Shown: positions 13,101-19,510, numbered from the stretch's first letter. The stretch is DNA of 64,000 nucleotides from Arion vulgaris (GCA_020796225.1 CM036767.1:13234927-13298926); one strand, 5' to 3'. Notes: a model not told the origin generated them from the letters alone. Program-made: numbers and translations.

Positions 13101-14274
13101 TACTTAAGAGCAATTTTCAATTTCAGACTGTAGTATGGATAAGGAAATCGGCAATCGATGCACAAAAGTTAACCCAGGTACTGGGACAGTTAACACCACT
13201 GTTGTCACATAAAAAGATACAGCTAAAAACTAAAGCAAATCGCATAAGAATGATTACCAGTGTTACCAGATAGAGAGGTTACCAGTGTCAAACATGGCCA
13301 ATAACAGCAGCTAATGAGCAGAAAATCATAGCGACGGAGATGAGGTGTCTTAGAAGAGCTGCAAGTGTGACTATAAGAGACAAAATTAGAAATGAAGAAA
13401 CAGAAGAAGACTGGATGTAAAACCAGTCATGCAATTCATAAAAGAACAGATTAAATGGTTTGGACACCTGACGAGTGCCCTGGTATCGTCTACCAGAGAG
13501 AGCCACACAGAAAAAGTATAATGAGTACATAGCAAGAGGAAGACCATGTAAAAGATCGAGTGACGGCATTAAGAAGAGCCATAAGAAAATGAAGGAATAA
13601 TAGCTTACTACAAAATGCTTTTCAACAAGCACATGCAAGATCACCACTACTCCTTTCCCCCCTCCCCACACGCCCCCGCCCAACTTCTATAAAGAAGTAA
13701 ATTGTGGAAAAGAAGTACACCGGTGATATCTTTCTCATTACAAGTTCTCTGCCATTTATTCTATGTATAAGACATGTACTTCTTCGAACGCTCCATTTTC
13801 ATCACTTGTTAATTACTCTGTGTGATCTGAGCCTAAGAGCGATTGTACATTGTGCCAGTTATGCGCCTACAAGTAAGGCCAGCATATCCGATTTCTATTG
13901 GGCTTTTTATTTACTAGGTAGCTTCCTAGGCCCCTACCTGGGAAACCTCTTACGACATGCCTTGTAGGTCACAGTGTTACTATTCTATGCTTCACTTACG
14001 ATCCCGGCAAACACACAGGCAATAACAATGTTATATAACAATTGTTAAAACATTATATATATATTGTGCATAATATTGACATTGTTGTTAATTGTTTTCA
14101 TGTGATCTTTTATCAGGTATGAGGTTACCTCCTCCACCACCTGGAGTATTACCAATGAGACCACCACCAGGGTTACCACCACAAAATCAACAACGAGGTC
14201 CTGGGCCTGTTCACTATCCATCTCAAGACCCCACCAGAATGGGGGCAATCCAGTCCTCAAATTCTGATAGTTAA
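1092..14274 (+). CDS. RBM22: Pre-mRNA-splicing factor RBM22 (Slt11/Ecm2 family), nine coding exons
   Basis: RBM22 is a core nuclear spliceosome protein of the activated (Bact/C) complex, related to yeast Ecm2/Cwc2; it contacts U6 snRNA and intron RNA. Joining exons 1092-1145, 3562-3615, 4508-4670, 6032-6132, 7031-7206, 9269-9467, 11240-11487, 12760-12948 and 14117-14274 gives, in order: an N-terminal zinc-binding domain with paired CxxC motifs (CQTC, CKIC, CQTCSK, CQTC), a CCCH finger ([11 protein letters not shown]), an RRM (RNP2 LYVGGL, RNP1 CAFIQF), and a Pro/Gly/Met-rich tail ending [11 protein letters not shown]. All introns are GT..AG and their phases agree, except that exon 6 lacks two bases. 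Allowing for that gap the protein would be 447 aa, against 420 for the human protein. The introns carry SINEs, LINE pieces and a 22-bp minisatellite. Confidence 0.95.
1570..2065. other. RBM22 intron 1, no recognisable feature
   Basis: I see no coding potential or assignable repeat here. A 110-bp stretch near 1835-1945 has tRNA-SINE-like composition but no convincing A or B box. Confidence 0.4.
2066..2150 (+). mobile_element. SINE9, tRNA-like head
   Basis: Contains an A-box-like TAGCATAGTGG and a B-box GGTTCAAATCC about 40 bp apart, as in a tRNA-derived SINE head, and runs directly into a reversed SINE1. A second, more diverged copy with more of the body is at 11785-11990. Confidence 0.6.
2153..2408 (-). 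mobile_element. SINE1 copy
   Basis: SINE1 is the commonest repeat here, with about 14 copies of roughly 250 bp. Read in its own sense it starts GCCGGGGCCCGCAAGG, contains AGAATAGTACCACTG, CGTAAGAGGCGACT, CGCATAACTGGCACA and AGAGCGATT in complement, and ends GAGCGTTTGAAGAAGAAG with a (GAA)n tail. The promoter class of its head is uncertain. This copy is reversed and full-length apart from a decayed tail. Confidence 0.8.
2850..3360 (+). pseudogene. LINE-A reverse-transcriptase C-terminal fragment
   Basis: Two frames together give [40 protein letters not shown], then a shift to MVWPLGQNE and TKKRWVDGV. This is the terminal block (YGSETW..., R.D..RN..IR, KWFGHL.RM, GRPR.RW) found at the C-terminus of endonuclease/RT LINE proteins. 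The copy is 5' truncated and frameshifted, and sits in RBM22 intron 1. Confidence 0.8.
3562..3615 (+). CDS. RBM22: RBM22 exon 2
   Basis: Encodes [18 protein letters not shown], which holds the first CxxC pair of the zinc-binding domain. Acceptor TTGTAG, donor GTAAAG. At 54 nt it is too short to stand out as an ORF. Phase 0 on both sides. Confidence 0.95.
3690..3915 (+). repeat. Minisatellite, about 63-bp unit rich in TCTCA/CACA
   Basis: Blocks such as TGTCTCACTCACACATTGC and ATGTCTCTCTCACACC recur at about 63-bp spacing two to three times, preceded by a duplicated TAACTGGCACATT. It lies in RBM22 intron 2 about 75 bp after the donor. Confidence 0.75.
3955..4192 (+). mobile_element. SINE1 copy
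   Basis: Forward copy with the GCCGGGGTCC head, the GGCACAACGCAGAATCGCTC core and the GAGCGTTCAAGAAG 3' end. The CGTAAGAGGC block is partly deleted. Confidence 0.75.
4193..4390 (-). pseudogene. LINE RNase H C-terminal fragment
   Basis: The complement matches the better preserved copy at 33960-34425 (a [20 protein letters not shown] RNase H end) but is heavily decayed with stops. Assigned by similarity to that copy. Confidence 0.55.
4508..4670 (+). CDS. RBM22: RBM22 exon 3
   Basis: Encodes [20 protein letters not shown], then [15 protein letters not shown] and [11 protein letters not shown]. This is the zinc-binding N-terminal domain, with cysteines placed as in the family. Acceptor GATCAG, donor GTAAGT. 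Ends one base into a Gly codon. Confidence 0.97.
4680..4905 (+). repeat. Minisatellite, 33-36-bp unit (GTTTACTGTCAGATATGTTG)
   Basis: About seven units start within 15 bp of the RBM22 exon 3 donor. The units resemble the end of the exon and its donor flank in composition only; no coding role is seen. Confidence 0.8.
5085..5275 (-). other. Possible decayed LINE segment
   Basis: The reverse complement reads as a broken frame with WAYLEKK and [14 protein letters not shown] pieces reminiscent of LINE RT linker sequence. Low confidence: no diagnostic motif is seen. Confidence 0.25.
5385..5570 (-). mobile_element. SINE1 copy, truncated at its 3' (GAA) side
   Basis: Reversed copy with AGAGCGATTCTACATTGTAC, TACAAGTAGGCCAGCACATT and CAGTGGTACCATTCTTTGC. 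The (GAA)n end is missing. Confidence 0.75.
5712..5930 (+). mobile_element. SINE3 copy (diverged)
   Basis: SINE3 is a tRNA-headed family of about 245 bp. The A box is GTGGCTGAGTGG, the B box GGTTCGAATCC, and the body contains AGACCCCTAGGATTGTTGC, GGAGCTACGGAGTTCGTGC and CTCGGCAGGTGGCGTGCC. It ends AATGAAGTCAATCCTTCGGC. The Ser/Leu-like head is inferred from the A-box wording. This copy has a decayed A box (GCGAAGTGGTTGAG). Confidence 0.7.
6032..6132 (+). CDS. RBM22: RBM22 exon 4
   Basis: Encodes [15 protein letters not shown] followed by [18 protein letters not shown], the linker between the zinc domain and the CCCH finger. Acceptor TTACAG, donor GTAATG. The 101 nt complete the phase left by exon 3. 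Confidence 0.95.
6180..6330 (-). mobile_element. SINE7 fragment
   Basis: Matches the 3' part of the SINE7 copy at 47735-48090: GATAGGATCATTATTATTGC, CTCTTTCTTACACAGG and AGCACC.GCGAGGG blocks. It begins about 45 bp after the exon 4 donor. Confidence 0.6.
6398..6635 (+). mobile_element. SINE8 copy
   Basis: tRNA-like head with CTGGTTCAAACTCTGCG as B box, followed by AGTTTGGAAATAAATTAGTT and CAAACTACTGAATGTATAGG. The last block is shared with copies at 60108-60350, 42955-43135 (reverse) and 55515-55620 (reverse). Confidence 0.7.
6750..6985 (+). mobile_element. SINE3 copy (diverged)
   Basis: Recognised by TTTTCCGGAGATCCCTAGGA, the GTGCAATGAAGTAAATCCTT end and a decayed B box (GTGTTTGAATCAGG). 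It ends about 45 bp before the exon 5 acceptor. Confidence 0.65.
7031..7206 (+). CDS. RBM22: RBM22 exon 5 (CCCH zinc finger)
   Basis: Encodes [13 protein letters not shown], then [13 protein letters not shown] and RRGQECPYR. The CCCH finger has spacing C-x7-C-x5-C, with its histidine at the start of exon 6. Acceptor ATCACAG, donor GTCAGT. Ends two bases into the Arg codon. Confidence 0.97.
7676..8056 (-). mobile_element. SINE5 copy split by a LINE fragment
   Basis: SINE5 is a tRNA-headed family (A box TGGCTGAATGG; body CTAACCTGAACAG; 3' part TAGCCAT...CCTCAGG.TC). Here the reversed element is in two parts, 7676-7767 and 7999-8056, separated by LINE-H. The 14-bp CATGGCTAGTATAG is duplicated at the junctions. 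Confidence 0.7.
7768..7998 (-). pseudogene. LINE-H RT C-terminal fragment inserted into SINE5
   Basis: The complement encodes a degenerate GRP..TWRR, then TWRT..AL C-terminal block of the kind that ends LINE RT proteins (..TRGKKNIGR..., ...[15 protein letters not shown]...). Its termini coincide exactly with a 14-bp target-site duplication in SINE5 (7754-7767 and 7999-8012). Confidence 0.7.
8057..8310 (-). pseudogene. LINE-E RT C-terminal fragment
   Basis: The reverse strand reads [37 protein letters not shown] and [11 protein letters not shown]. The same MTAAEAG-bearing terminus occurs at 20085-20405, 37085-37275 and 48265-48905. It is 5' truncated and frameshifted. Confidence 0.8.
8312..8535 (+). 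mobile_element. SINE5 copy
   Basis: Forward copy with CTAGCCGAATGAATTAG (A-box region), AAGCCAAGAAGTTTTTTCTG, CTAACCTGAACAGTTTGG and the 3' ATTCCTCAGGCTCATGTCCC. It abuts the opposing LINE-E fragment. Confidence 0.7.
8738..8905 (+). mobile_element. SINE4 copy
   Basis: SINE4 (about 185 bp, tRNA-like) starts CCCAGCGTGTTCGTAGCG, has the B box GGGTTCAATTCCGCGGG, two GGTGTTCGTGGCAC-type blocks and GTCCATGGCACCGAGC, and ends AAGTGCTTCTGGATCGGAAA followed by A/T. This copy lies in RBM22 intron 5. Confidence 0.75.
9050..9240 (+). repeat. Tandem duplication, about 61-bp unit, with (AT)n
   Basis: CCTGTACTGGTGCTCAAATA and ATTATGATGGTGTTTTCATG recur at about 61-bp spacing, with a short AT dinucleotide run at about 9072-9086. 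It is immediately upstream of the RBM22 exon 6 acceptor. Confidence 0.75.
9269..9467 (+). CDS. RBM22: RBM22 exon 6 (frame-broken)
   Basis: Begins [20 protein letters not shown] and continues [14 protein letters not shown]. The frame then runs to a stop at 9402-9404, while another frame resumes from 9379 with [20 protein letters not shown] (RNP2 of the RRM). Relative to the family two bases are missing between 9372 and 9378. The exon is 199 nt, and a length two bases longer would fit the phase of exon 7. Acceptor TTTCAG, donor GTAAGA. An assembly or read error is the simplest reading because every other exon is intact. Confidence 0.92.
9530..9700 (+). pseudogene. LINE RT terminal fragment (LRRTLLRDA type)
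   Basis: CCTAAGGAGACCCTGAAACG, GAACTTTGTTTAGAGATGC and GCCCAGTATAGAGTGGTATG match the copy at 25145-25300, reading [12 protein letters not shown]...FMEI..AQ.RAVWRN. It is part of a LINE C-terminus. Confidence 0.55.
9745..10665 (+). pseudogene. LINE RNase H domain and C-terminus (I-like clade), nearly intact
   Basis: An open frame from about 9720 to 10307 encodes an RNase H domain: [10 protein letters not shown] (first Asp), [11 protein letters not shown] (Glu), [12 protein letters not shown] (second Asp) and [14 protein letters not shown] (His and last Asp). All four catalytic positions are visible. A frameshift then leads into [30 protein letters not shown] (zinc-knuckle-like C..H..C) and [14 protein letters not shown] before a (GAAGAAGAAG) tail at about 10650. 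RNase H in a non-LTR element points to the I/Vingi-type group. The reverse transcriptase is absent, so the copy is 5' truncated. It lies in RBM22 intron 6. Confidence 0.85.
10745..11005. mobile_element. MITE with 25-bp terminal inverted repeats and TA target duplication
   Basis: The left end CAGGGTGTTCAACTTAAAAG is mirrored exactly at the right end (CTTTTAAGTTGAACACCCTG), flanked by TA on both sides (10745-10746, 11004-11005). A 257-bp body with no ORF and a TA duplication fit a Tc1/mariner-type nonautonomous element. A copy lacking the left terminus is at 19736-19971. Confidence 0.9.
11020..11208 (+). mobile_element. SINE4 copy
   Basis: Head CCAGCATGTTTGTAGCACG, B box GTTCAATTCCGCGGGC, end TGATTCTGGATCAGAAAAA. 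It begins 15 bp after the MITE and ends about 30 bp before RBM22 exon 7, so it occupies the 3' end of intron 6. Confidence 0.8.
11240..11487 (+). CDS. RBM22: RBM22 exon 7 (RRM)
   Basis: Encodes [17 protein letters not shown], then [39 protein letters not shown] and the start of the low-complexity tail (LEPVPGLPQ). This is most of the RRM including RNP1. Acceptor TTGCAG, donor GTAGGT. A SINE4 copy ends about 30 bp upstream of the acceptor. Confidence 0.96.
11556..11789 (+). repeat. 93-bp direct repeat, offset 141 bp
   Basis: GATACATTAAGGACATTGGT ... TTTAGGCAGCAG.CTTGTAAT occurs at 11556-11648 and 11697-11789 with two or three mismatches, in RBM22 intron 7. A diverged SINE9 starts at the end of the second copy. 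Confidence 0.85.
11785..11990 (+). mobile_element. SINE9 copy
   Basis: GTGATAGTGTAGTTATTAG (A-box region), GAGGATCAAATACC (B-box region) and CATAGTGACTCTCAG match the head at 2066-2150 and a body fragment near 2490-2520. Confidence 0.5.
12172..12708 (+). repeat. 22-bp minisatellite (about 24 units) in RBM22 intron 7
   Basis: The unit is CTACCTATACCTGTATTATG plus AT or GT, nearly perfect except for a disturbed stretch at 12495-12590. It ends about 50 bp before the exon 8 acceptor. The 123-codon frame it opens is an artefact of repetition. Confidence 0.95.
12760..12948 (+). CDS. RBM22: RBM22 exon 8
   Basis: Encodes [20 protein letters not shown] followed by a Gly/Pro/Met/Arg-rich stretch ([21 protein letters not shown]). 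The NYFNL motif corresponds to the human ANYFNL. Acceptor ATGCAG, donor GTACAC. It begins about 50 bp after a 22-bp minisatellite. Confidence 0.93.
13225..13712 (+). pseudogene. LINE-C RT C-terminal fragment
   Basis: Broken frames give [32 protein letters not shown] and [16 protein letters not shown], the RT C-terminal block. Related copies are at 40525-40755 and 50030-50435. It ends near a GTGGAAAAGAAG tail. It lies in RBM22 intron 8. Confidence 0.75.
13778..14012 (-). mobile_element. SINE1 copy
   Basis: Reversed copy (CTTCTTCGAACGCTCC, TGAGCCTAAGAGCGATTG, CCTTGTAGGTCACAG). It ends about 105 bp before the RBM22 exon 9 acceptor. Confidence 0.8.
14117..14274 (+). CDS. RBM22: RBM22 exon 9 and stop
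   Basis: Encodes [18 protein letters not shown], then [19 protein letters not shown] and the terminal SSNSDS before TAA at 14272-14274. The HYPSQDP.RMG motif is the conserved RBM22 C-terminus. Acceptor TATCAG. Confidence 0.95.
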
Positions 14275-14720
14275 ACAAAATTTTGCTTGTAACTGTTCCA
14301 CTGTGTTAGAACTGTTTTATCACAGCTTGTATGTGTATGAGAGGAATATGTGAATTAACCATTGAATTTAGGACATGGGGAAAGATGTTTGTACATCTTG
14401 TACGTGTATGAGAGAAATATGTGAATTAACCATTGAATGGGAAAGATGTTTGTATAGCCCATGTCCATCTGAAAGGAGCGTCTGGCTGAATGGATTAGAG
14501 CATGGCTTCAATGCGGGAGACCCATGTCCAATCCACAGTAAGGCCAAGGATTTTTTCTGTTGTGGGCATAAATGAAAAATCCTAACCTGAACAGCTTTGT
14601 GGCGATTACACTAGCCATTCAACCATTAAATCCCTCAGGTTCTACAGGCGGTAGCGATAATTTTTTATGTCTGTCTGTCTGTATGACATATGATAGTGAT
14701 GAGACTTGAAATAAACTCAT
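14275..14720 (+). other. RBM22 3' UTR candidate with tandem duplication and SINE5
   Basis: After the stop, a segment of about 73 bp containing GAGAGGAATATGTGAATTAA is present twice (about 14322-14455), followed by a SINE5 copy. The first canonical AATAAA on this strand is at 14710-14715, so the transcript may end near 14735, which would place the SINE in the UTR. This is inference. Confidence 0.35.
14473..14655 (+). mobile_element. SINE5 copy (best preserved)
   Basis: GCGTCTGGCTGAATGGATTA carries the A box and TGTCCAATCCACAG the B-box region. The body is CCAAGGATTTTTTCTG, CCTAACCTGAACAGC, GCGATTACACTAGCC and TAAATCCCTCAGGTTC. Confidence 0.8.
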
Positions 14721-14834
14721 TAACATGAGAGAGTGAAGTTGATATTTCTTTGTGACGGATGGATGGATGGTTGATGTGTTAGTGTAGAGATAATAATAGT
14801 TGTACATCGCAAGAGAGGATGACAACAGCATCAG

Positions 14835-15145
14835 ACATGTGTTGTTGCACCTCTCTGGTGTGTACGGAGGTGACTGTAGAGTCCAATCCTAGAACACAAT
14901 CGCTACCACAGGTGGGACATACATGATCACAGTTAAACATTGGGTGTTTTGTCTTTTCGCGCAGTTTGCTTTCTCTGTACTCTCAACGACATGATGATTC
15001 TCAGCTATGCAAGTTCCTCTTGTGTTGTTACAGTGCCACATTTGGCGATCTTGCGAAAGGATTCCCAGCACATGGTGTCTATATCAGCATTTTAGAGACA
15101 CTGTGAGAGTGTCTTTAAAGCGTTTTTTTCTGTCCACCAGCCGAT
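14835..15145. other. Unassigned intergenic DNA
   Basis: Unique-looking sequence with no supported gene. The short frames here lack motifs. Confidence 0.3.
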
Positions 15146-15149
15146 ATAT

Positions 15150-15400
15150 AAGTTCTTCTGCGAATGCTCCAAATCCACCACTTGTTAAAACACTGATTTG
15201 TATGTGATATTAGCCTAATAGTGATTGTATGTTGTCCCAGTTATGCACCTACAAGTAGGCCAGCATATCCGATTTCTGCTACACTTTTTATCTACTAAGG
15301 TAGTTTCCCTAGACCCTACATCAGTCGCCTCTTACAAGATGTCTTGTAGGTTGCAGTGGTACTATTCTTTGCTTCCCTTGTAGACCCCAGCAACACTCGA
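15150..15400 (-). mobile_element. SINE1 copy
   Basis: Reversed copy with TTCTTCTGCGAATGCTCC, TACAAGTAGGCCAGCATATC, CAGTGGTACTATTCTTTGC. Directly followed by a reversed SINE4. Confidence 0.8.
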
Positions 15401-15404
15401 GCAC

Positions 15405-15602
15405 AGATTTTTTTGGATCCAGAAGCACTTGAGCTGAAAGCTCTTCGGCCCGGTGTCATGGACATCGTAACCTTCGGCTCGGTGCCACGAACACCGTAAA
15501 TCTGGGGAACCTGTAGCTTTTCTGCCAGTCCGCGGAGTTGAACCCGCACTTACAGAGGACTAGTCACCCGTAGTCCAGCGCTACTGAACACGCTGGGCGC
15601 TT
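15405..15602 (-). mobile_element. SINE4 copy
   Basis: Reversed: GATCCAGAAGCACTTGAGC, GTCATGGACATCGTAACC, CGCGGAGTTGAACCCGCAC and the head TGAACACGCTGGGC. Confidence 0.85.
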
Positions 15603-15764
15603 TGGCCTCGAGCGTAGATATGACTGAGTATAGAGAAATGAAATGTATGACTGGTTGATATCAAGATAGAGAGCAGACAAATGATTAATGTTTGTGTGTG
15701 TGAGACTGTGCTCTGTAGCTGGTCAGAGAAATAACCAGCATTGATTGTAGCACTTTTATCTACA

Positions 15765-15925
15765 TTGTTTAAAGGGGCCATGGATATTGTAACCCTTCGG
15801 TTCGGTGCCACCAACACCGTAAATCTGGGAAATCTGTGGCTTTTTCTGCCATTCCGCGAAATTGAACCCGCACACACAGAGGAATAGTCACCCGTAGTCC
15901 AACGCGCTACGAACACGCTGGGCAA
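15765..15925 (-). mobile_element. SINE4 copy
   Basis: Reversed copy with CCATGGATATTGTAACCC, GTGCCACCAACACCGTAAAT, GCGAAATTGAACCCGCAC and head ACGAACACGCTGGGC. It adjoins a reversed SINE3. Confidence 0.85.
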
Positions 15926-15934
15926 AGGGGGATT

Positions 15935-16155
15935 TTAAAGCCAAAGGATTGACTTCATTACACTGGAATTTACCTCATATGGCTCAGAAATGGCACGCCG
16001 CCTGCCAAGAGTGTTGCACGAACACTGTAGCTCCGGCAACAATCCTAGGGGTCTCTGGAAAAACTGCACTCGTGAACTGCGCTGCCCGGATTCGAACCCA
16101 CAACCTTCGACTCGCAGGGCAAAGGGTTTAACGACTCAGCCACAGAGAGCCCCAC
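15935..16155 (-). mobile_element. SINE3 copy
   Basis: Reversed copy from the AAGCCAAAGGATTGACTTC end through CAACAATCCTAGGGGTCTC to the B box GGATTCGAACCCACAACC and A box AACGACTCAGCCACAGAG. Confidence 0.85.
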
Positions 16156-16344
16156 ATCTACATTGTATTCTATTTTATTAGTTTGTTGATTGGTGAAATG
16201 TATGATCATTTTCTTGTACTTGTACACAGAAGAATTCGTTGACAAAATTATTTTAAAAATCAGCAATTGTTGAATAAAATTCTTCAGTAAACTTGTAAAA
16301 CTACACTTGTTTCGTTTTATCTGTTATTGGTTGACTGGATCGGG

Positions 16345-16590
16345 CTAAGTGGTTACGCCCTTGTCTTGTGAGTCGAAGGTCGTGGGTTCGAATCCGGACC
16401 GCGCTATTCTGTTCACAAGTGCATTTTTTCCAGAGACCCCTAGGATTGTTGCAGGAGCTACAGAGTCCGTGCTGCTTTGTGCAATTCTCTCGACGGTGGC
16501 TGCCATTTTTGCGGAGAGGGGTCGAGCTATATGGGGTAAAACCTGATGCAATGAAGTCAATCCTTCGGCTTTAAAACCCCCCTTTTTTGT
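16345..16590 (+). mobile_element. SINE3 copy
   Basis: Forward copy: GTGGTTACGCCCTTGTCTTG, GTGGGTTCGAATCCGGACCG, CCTAGGATTGTTGCAGGAGC, CAATGAAGTCAATCCTTCGG. It faces the preceding reversed copy about 190 bp away, giving a large inverted pair. Confidence 0.85.
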
Positions 16591-16690
16591 TGTTGACTGG
16601 TTACTAAACTGATGCTATAACACTTAATGCAAACTCGTAGGTGCTCAGTCTACCCCAGCAGATGTTGAAAGATATTCATACTAATGGTTC
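16590..16690 (-). pseudogene. LINE (RNase H type) 3' piece
   Basis: GGTTACTAAACTGATGC and GTAGGTGCTCAGTCTACCCC match the 3' flank of the RNase H fragment at 33960-34425 in the same orientation. Confidence 0.5.
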
Positions 16691-16956
16691 GCCTGTGTGT
16701 TGCCGAGCTCGCAAACGGAGCAAAGAATAGTAGCATTGCGACTGACAAGGCATATCGTAAGAGGCGACTGAGATAGGGGCCTAGAGAAGCTACCCTAGTA
16801 AATAAAAAACATCGCAGAAATTGTATGTGCTGGTCTACTTGCAGGCGCATAACTGGCACAATGTACAATCGCTCTTAGGCTCAGATCACATACAAATCAC
16901 AAAGAGTGATTAACAAGTGGTCGATGTGGAGCGTTTGAGGAAGAAGAAGAAGATCA
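16688..16956 (+). mobile_element. SINE1 copy
   Basis: Near full-length forward copy: TGTGTTGCCGAGCTCGCAA, CGTAAGAGGCGACTGAG, TAACTGGCACAATGTACAAT, ending GGAAGAAGAAGAAG. Confidence 0.85.
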
Positions 16957-16969
16957 AACAGGTGATCTC

Positions 16970-17460
16970 AGAGAAACAGAAGGATGGATATTTCTTGGCT
17001 TTCCTTCCCTCTGTCATCATCATCAGGTGCCGTCTCCACATTGAAGGTTGGCTGCAATGAATCTCCAGCATCCTCTGTCTTTCGCCTCTGTCACTGCCAG
17101 ACTGTAACCTGTCCATTTCTTAAAGTTTCCTCCCACTTATCTCTCGGTCTTCCTCTTGCTCTTCCCCTCAACTTTCCCCTCTAGTAAATATTTTATCATG
17201 GTGTCATGTTTTTTTTATGTGCCCAAAAACTTTACTTGTCTGAATTTTATTTCTCTTAATAATTGTTTCTTCATGACTAGTTTTCCTAAAACTTGTTTAT
17301 TTGTCTGTTTTTCTGTCCATGAAACTCTGCCTATTCTTCTATATATCCACATCTCAAATGCATTAATTTTGTCTTCTAACTGCTTGTTCATTGTCCATGT
17401 TTCCTAACCATACGTTAATATAGGATATATATAGCATTTGATCATTCTCATTTTTAGCCT
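16970..17460 (-). pseudogene. LINE-F RT C-terminal fragment
   Basis: The reverse strand reads through stops and shifts as YPILTYGLETWTMNKQL, EDKINAFEMWIYRRIGRV, SWTEKQTNKQVLGKLV and ending near CWRFIAANLQCGDGT. This is the textbook C-terminal block of an endonuclease/RT LINE protein, degenerate. Confidence 0.8.
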
Positions 17461-17461
17461 G

Positions 17462-17724
17462 TTTGCCGCCCGAGTGGTTACCGGGCCCAAGTTTGGGGTG
17501 TAAAGAATAGAACCACTGTTACCTGCCACGCATGTCGTAAGAGGCGACTAAGGAGGTTTGGCTGAAATCGGATGCACATGTCCTAAACGTGTAGAAATAT
17601 ATGCATTATGGGGCCTACCAAACCAATGTGCAACGTATACACGTTCTTGGCAAAGATCAAACATATCACTAAGTGTGATTAAAATTGGTCGTAAAGAACG
17701 AACGTGAAGAAGAAGAAGAAGAAT
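17462..17724 (+). mobile_element. SINE2a copy
   Basis: SINE2a (about 250 bp) starts GCCCGAGTGGTTACCGGG, then GGGGTGTAAAGAATAGAACC, TGCCACGCATGTCGTAAGAG, GCGACTAAGGAGGTTTGGC, AACCAATGTGCAACGTATAC and TGGTCGTAAAGAACGAACG, ending (GAA)n. The first 100 bp are shared in outline with SINE1 (AAAGAATAG.ACCACTG, CATGTCGTAAGAGGCGACT). Confidence 0.85.
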
Positions 17725-17875
17725 CCTGTTTGTAATTTGTTTGGATGTCAGTAACTTCCTCATACTATTGAAATTCTGTGAGCTAGAGCAAATCTCAGAC
17801 TAGACACAGACCATTTCGCTACTACCACAACTCATGGGTTGTGGTCCTTATTCGATTCCTGCTCACTTTACCTAA

Positions 17876-17941
17876 ACAAGTAATTACAAAGTACTGTAGT
17901 ATTACAAATTACAAAAACAATGACAAAATACAGCAACGTTT
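17876..17941 (-). mobile_element. Penelope-like terminal fragment
   Basis: AGTAATTACAAAGTACTGTA and AATGACAAAATACAGCAACG are the reverse complement of the PLE terminal segment at 496-562. Confidence 0.75.
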
Positions 17942-18094
17942 TACCTACCACACTGGAACGATGCAGTCTGTTTCCAGGACTACCACATAGAGGTGGAGTA
18001 GAGTTTTGGTCTGAATCTAGTCACTAACCTGTATGCTAAATTATCTTTTCTTATATTTTAACATATCTGTTAGAATCATTACCTAATACGGGGT

Positions 18095-18300
18095 CTCAAT
18101 GGGGAAGTTGGTTAAGTAGTTTACCTATTGTACTGAAGGTTGTGTGTTCGAATCCAGACCGAGACACGTGCAATTTTTTCATGAGATAAATAAGATTGTT
18201 GCTGGAGCTACGGAGTTCATGCTTTGTGCAGTGCTCTCAGCAGATGGCCTGGCATCTTTGCAACAGGGACGAAACCATATAGGGAAACTCAGTGCTTGGT
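18095..18300 (+). mobile_element. SINE3 copy (diverged)
   Basis: TGTGTGTTCGAATCCAGACC (B box), TTGTTGCTGGAGCTACGGAG and GCAGTGCTCTCAGCAGATGG. Its start is variant (GGGGAAGTTGGTTAAG). Confidence 0.75.
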
Positions 18301-18490
18301 TAGTGGTTACTAAACTGACATCATTGCACTCCGGAAAGACCCATAGGTGCTCAGTCTCCCCAACAGATATCGAAGAGTATACATACTGATGGTTGCTGTG
18401 GCTCGCTAATTAAACACATTCCTGACTCTGCCCCTCAGGCATTCATTTCTACTTGTACAACTTGTAACTCCAAACTGCTTAAACCCTGTG
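18300..18490 (-). pseudogene. LINE (RNase H type) 3' piece
   Basis: GGTGCTCAGTCTCCCCAACA and ATCGAAGAGTATACATACTG are nearly identical to 34030-34075, the 3' part of the reversed RNase H LINE. Confidence 0.65.
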
Positions 18491-18524
18491 CAGTAAAGTC
18501 AATCCTTCACCTGTGTATATAATA

Positions 18525-18775
18525 CTAAGATCATTAGATGCACATGCATCAACAAGAAAATAAGATTAAGATGGAAGTGGTTAGGACATACATTAAGAAT
18601 TTCGAAGAGCAAACACCTACACCTAGCTCTAAAATGGAATCCAGGAGTCAATATGGGTAGTGGAAGACCTAGAGAGACATGGAGACGAACTGCAGACAAT
18701 GGAAGAGAAGTGGCTGGAATGAACTTAGCGGGCTTGTTCAAAACAGATCTGGTTGAAGGACATTTATTGATCTTA
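18525..18775 (+). pseudogene. LINE-D RT C-terminal fragment
   Basis: Forward frames read RLRWKWLGHTLRIS, ALKWNPGVNMGSGRPRETW and RRTADNGREVAGMN. Related copies are at 23510-23800, 34440-34665, 40930-41365 and 42310-42830. Confidence 0.8.
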
Positions 18776-19084
18776 TCTTATTTGATCAACGTCACGGAAC
18801 ATTGGGCATTCCCATGTGTCCTCTGCCGTAGCTTTCTTTCTCTTCTCCAATTATGGTTTTTTCTTCTTCTTTTGTCGCCACACTGCTACCGGGTTGTTGC
18901 CCAGTGTTGTGGTTTTGTTTTTGTCTTGCGCTGTTTCGGTGACTTGGTTTATTGTTATCTTTGCTCTTTGACAGGATTCCGCTATGTCATCTAACCATCT
19001 TTTTCGTGATCTTCTTCTCGCTATCTTTCCTGATGTTCTGCTGTAGAAGACTGTATACTGTGGAGTTTGGATGCATCATTATGG

Positions 19085-19510
19085 TTTGCGTCAGGATAAG
19101 AAGAGATTTCTAGATGGGCCCTAGTGTGCTTTCGTTGCCTCTGTTATTTCGGAGGTCCACCTTTTGCGTGGCCGGCCTTTTGCTTTGTATCTATTGTATT
19201 GGAGCAACATCGTTCTTTGAGGTGCACTGCCTGTTGGTAATCTGCTTACGTGGCCAAACCATTTAATTTGTTGTTTCTTGATGAAGTTCAGTACTGATGT
19301 TGTACCCACTTTTTCCTGATGTCTTCATTTCTCAACCGGTCTCTTCTTGTTACACCCAGCATTCTGCGTAGACACTTCATCTCTGTTGTAACTAGTTTTC
19401 TTCTATCATTTGATGTCCAGGTTTGATACTGGTAATGTGGGGAGAAAGATTGTGTTGAACATTGCGGAAAATGCTCTTTCCCCTGTAGCAACCATCCAAA
19501 TTCCATTTGC
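19085..19510 (-). pseudogene. LINE-B RT C-terminal fragment
   Basis: Reverse frames give [48 protein letters not shown] and [25 protein letters not shown] also occurs at 29690-30160, 43575-44150, 44530-44955 and 57085-57480. Confidence 0.85.

Noticed and set aside
16345..16420. Functional tRNA genes at the SINE3 heads
   Set aside because: A and B boxes are present but the cloverleaf is not complete, there is no aminoacyl-stem closure, and every case continues into the SINE body.
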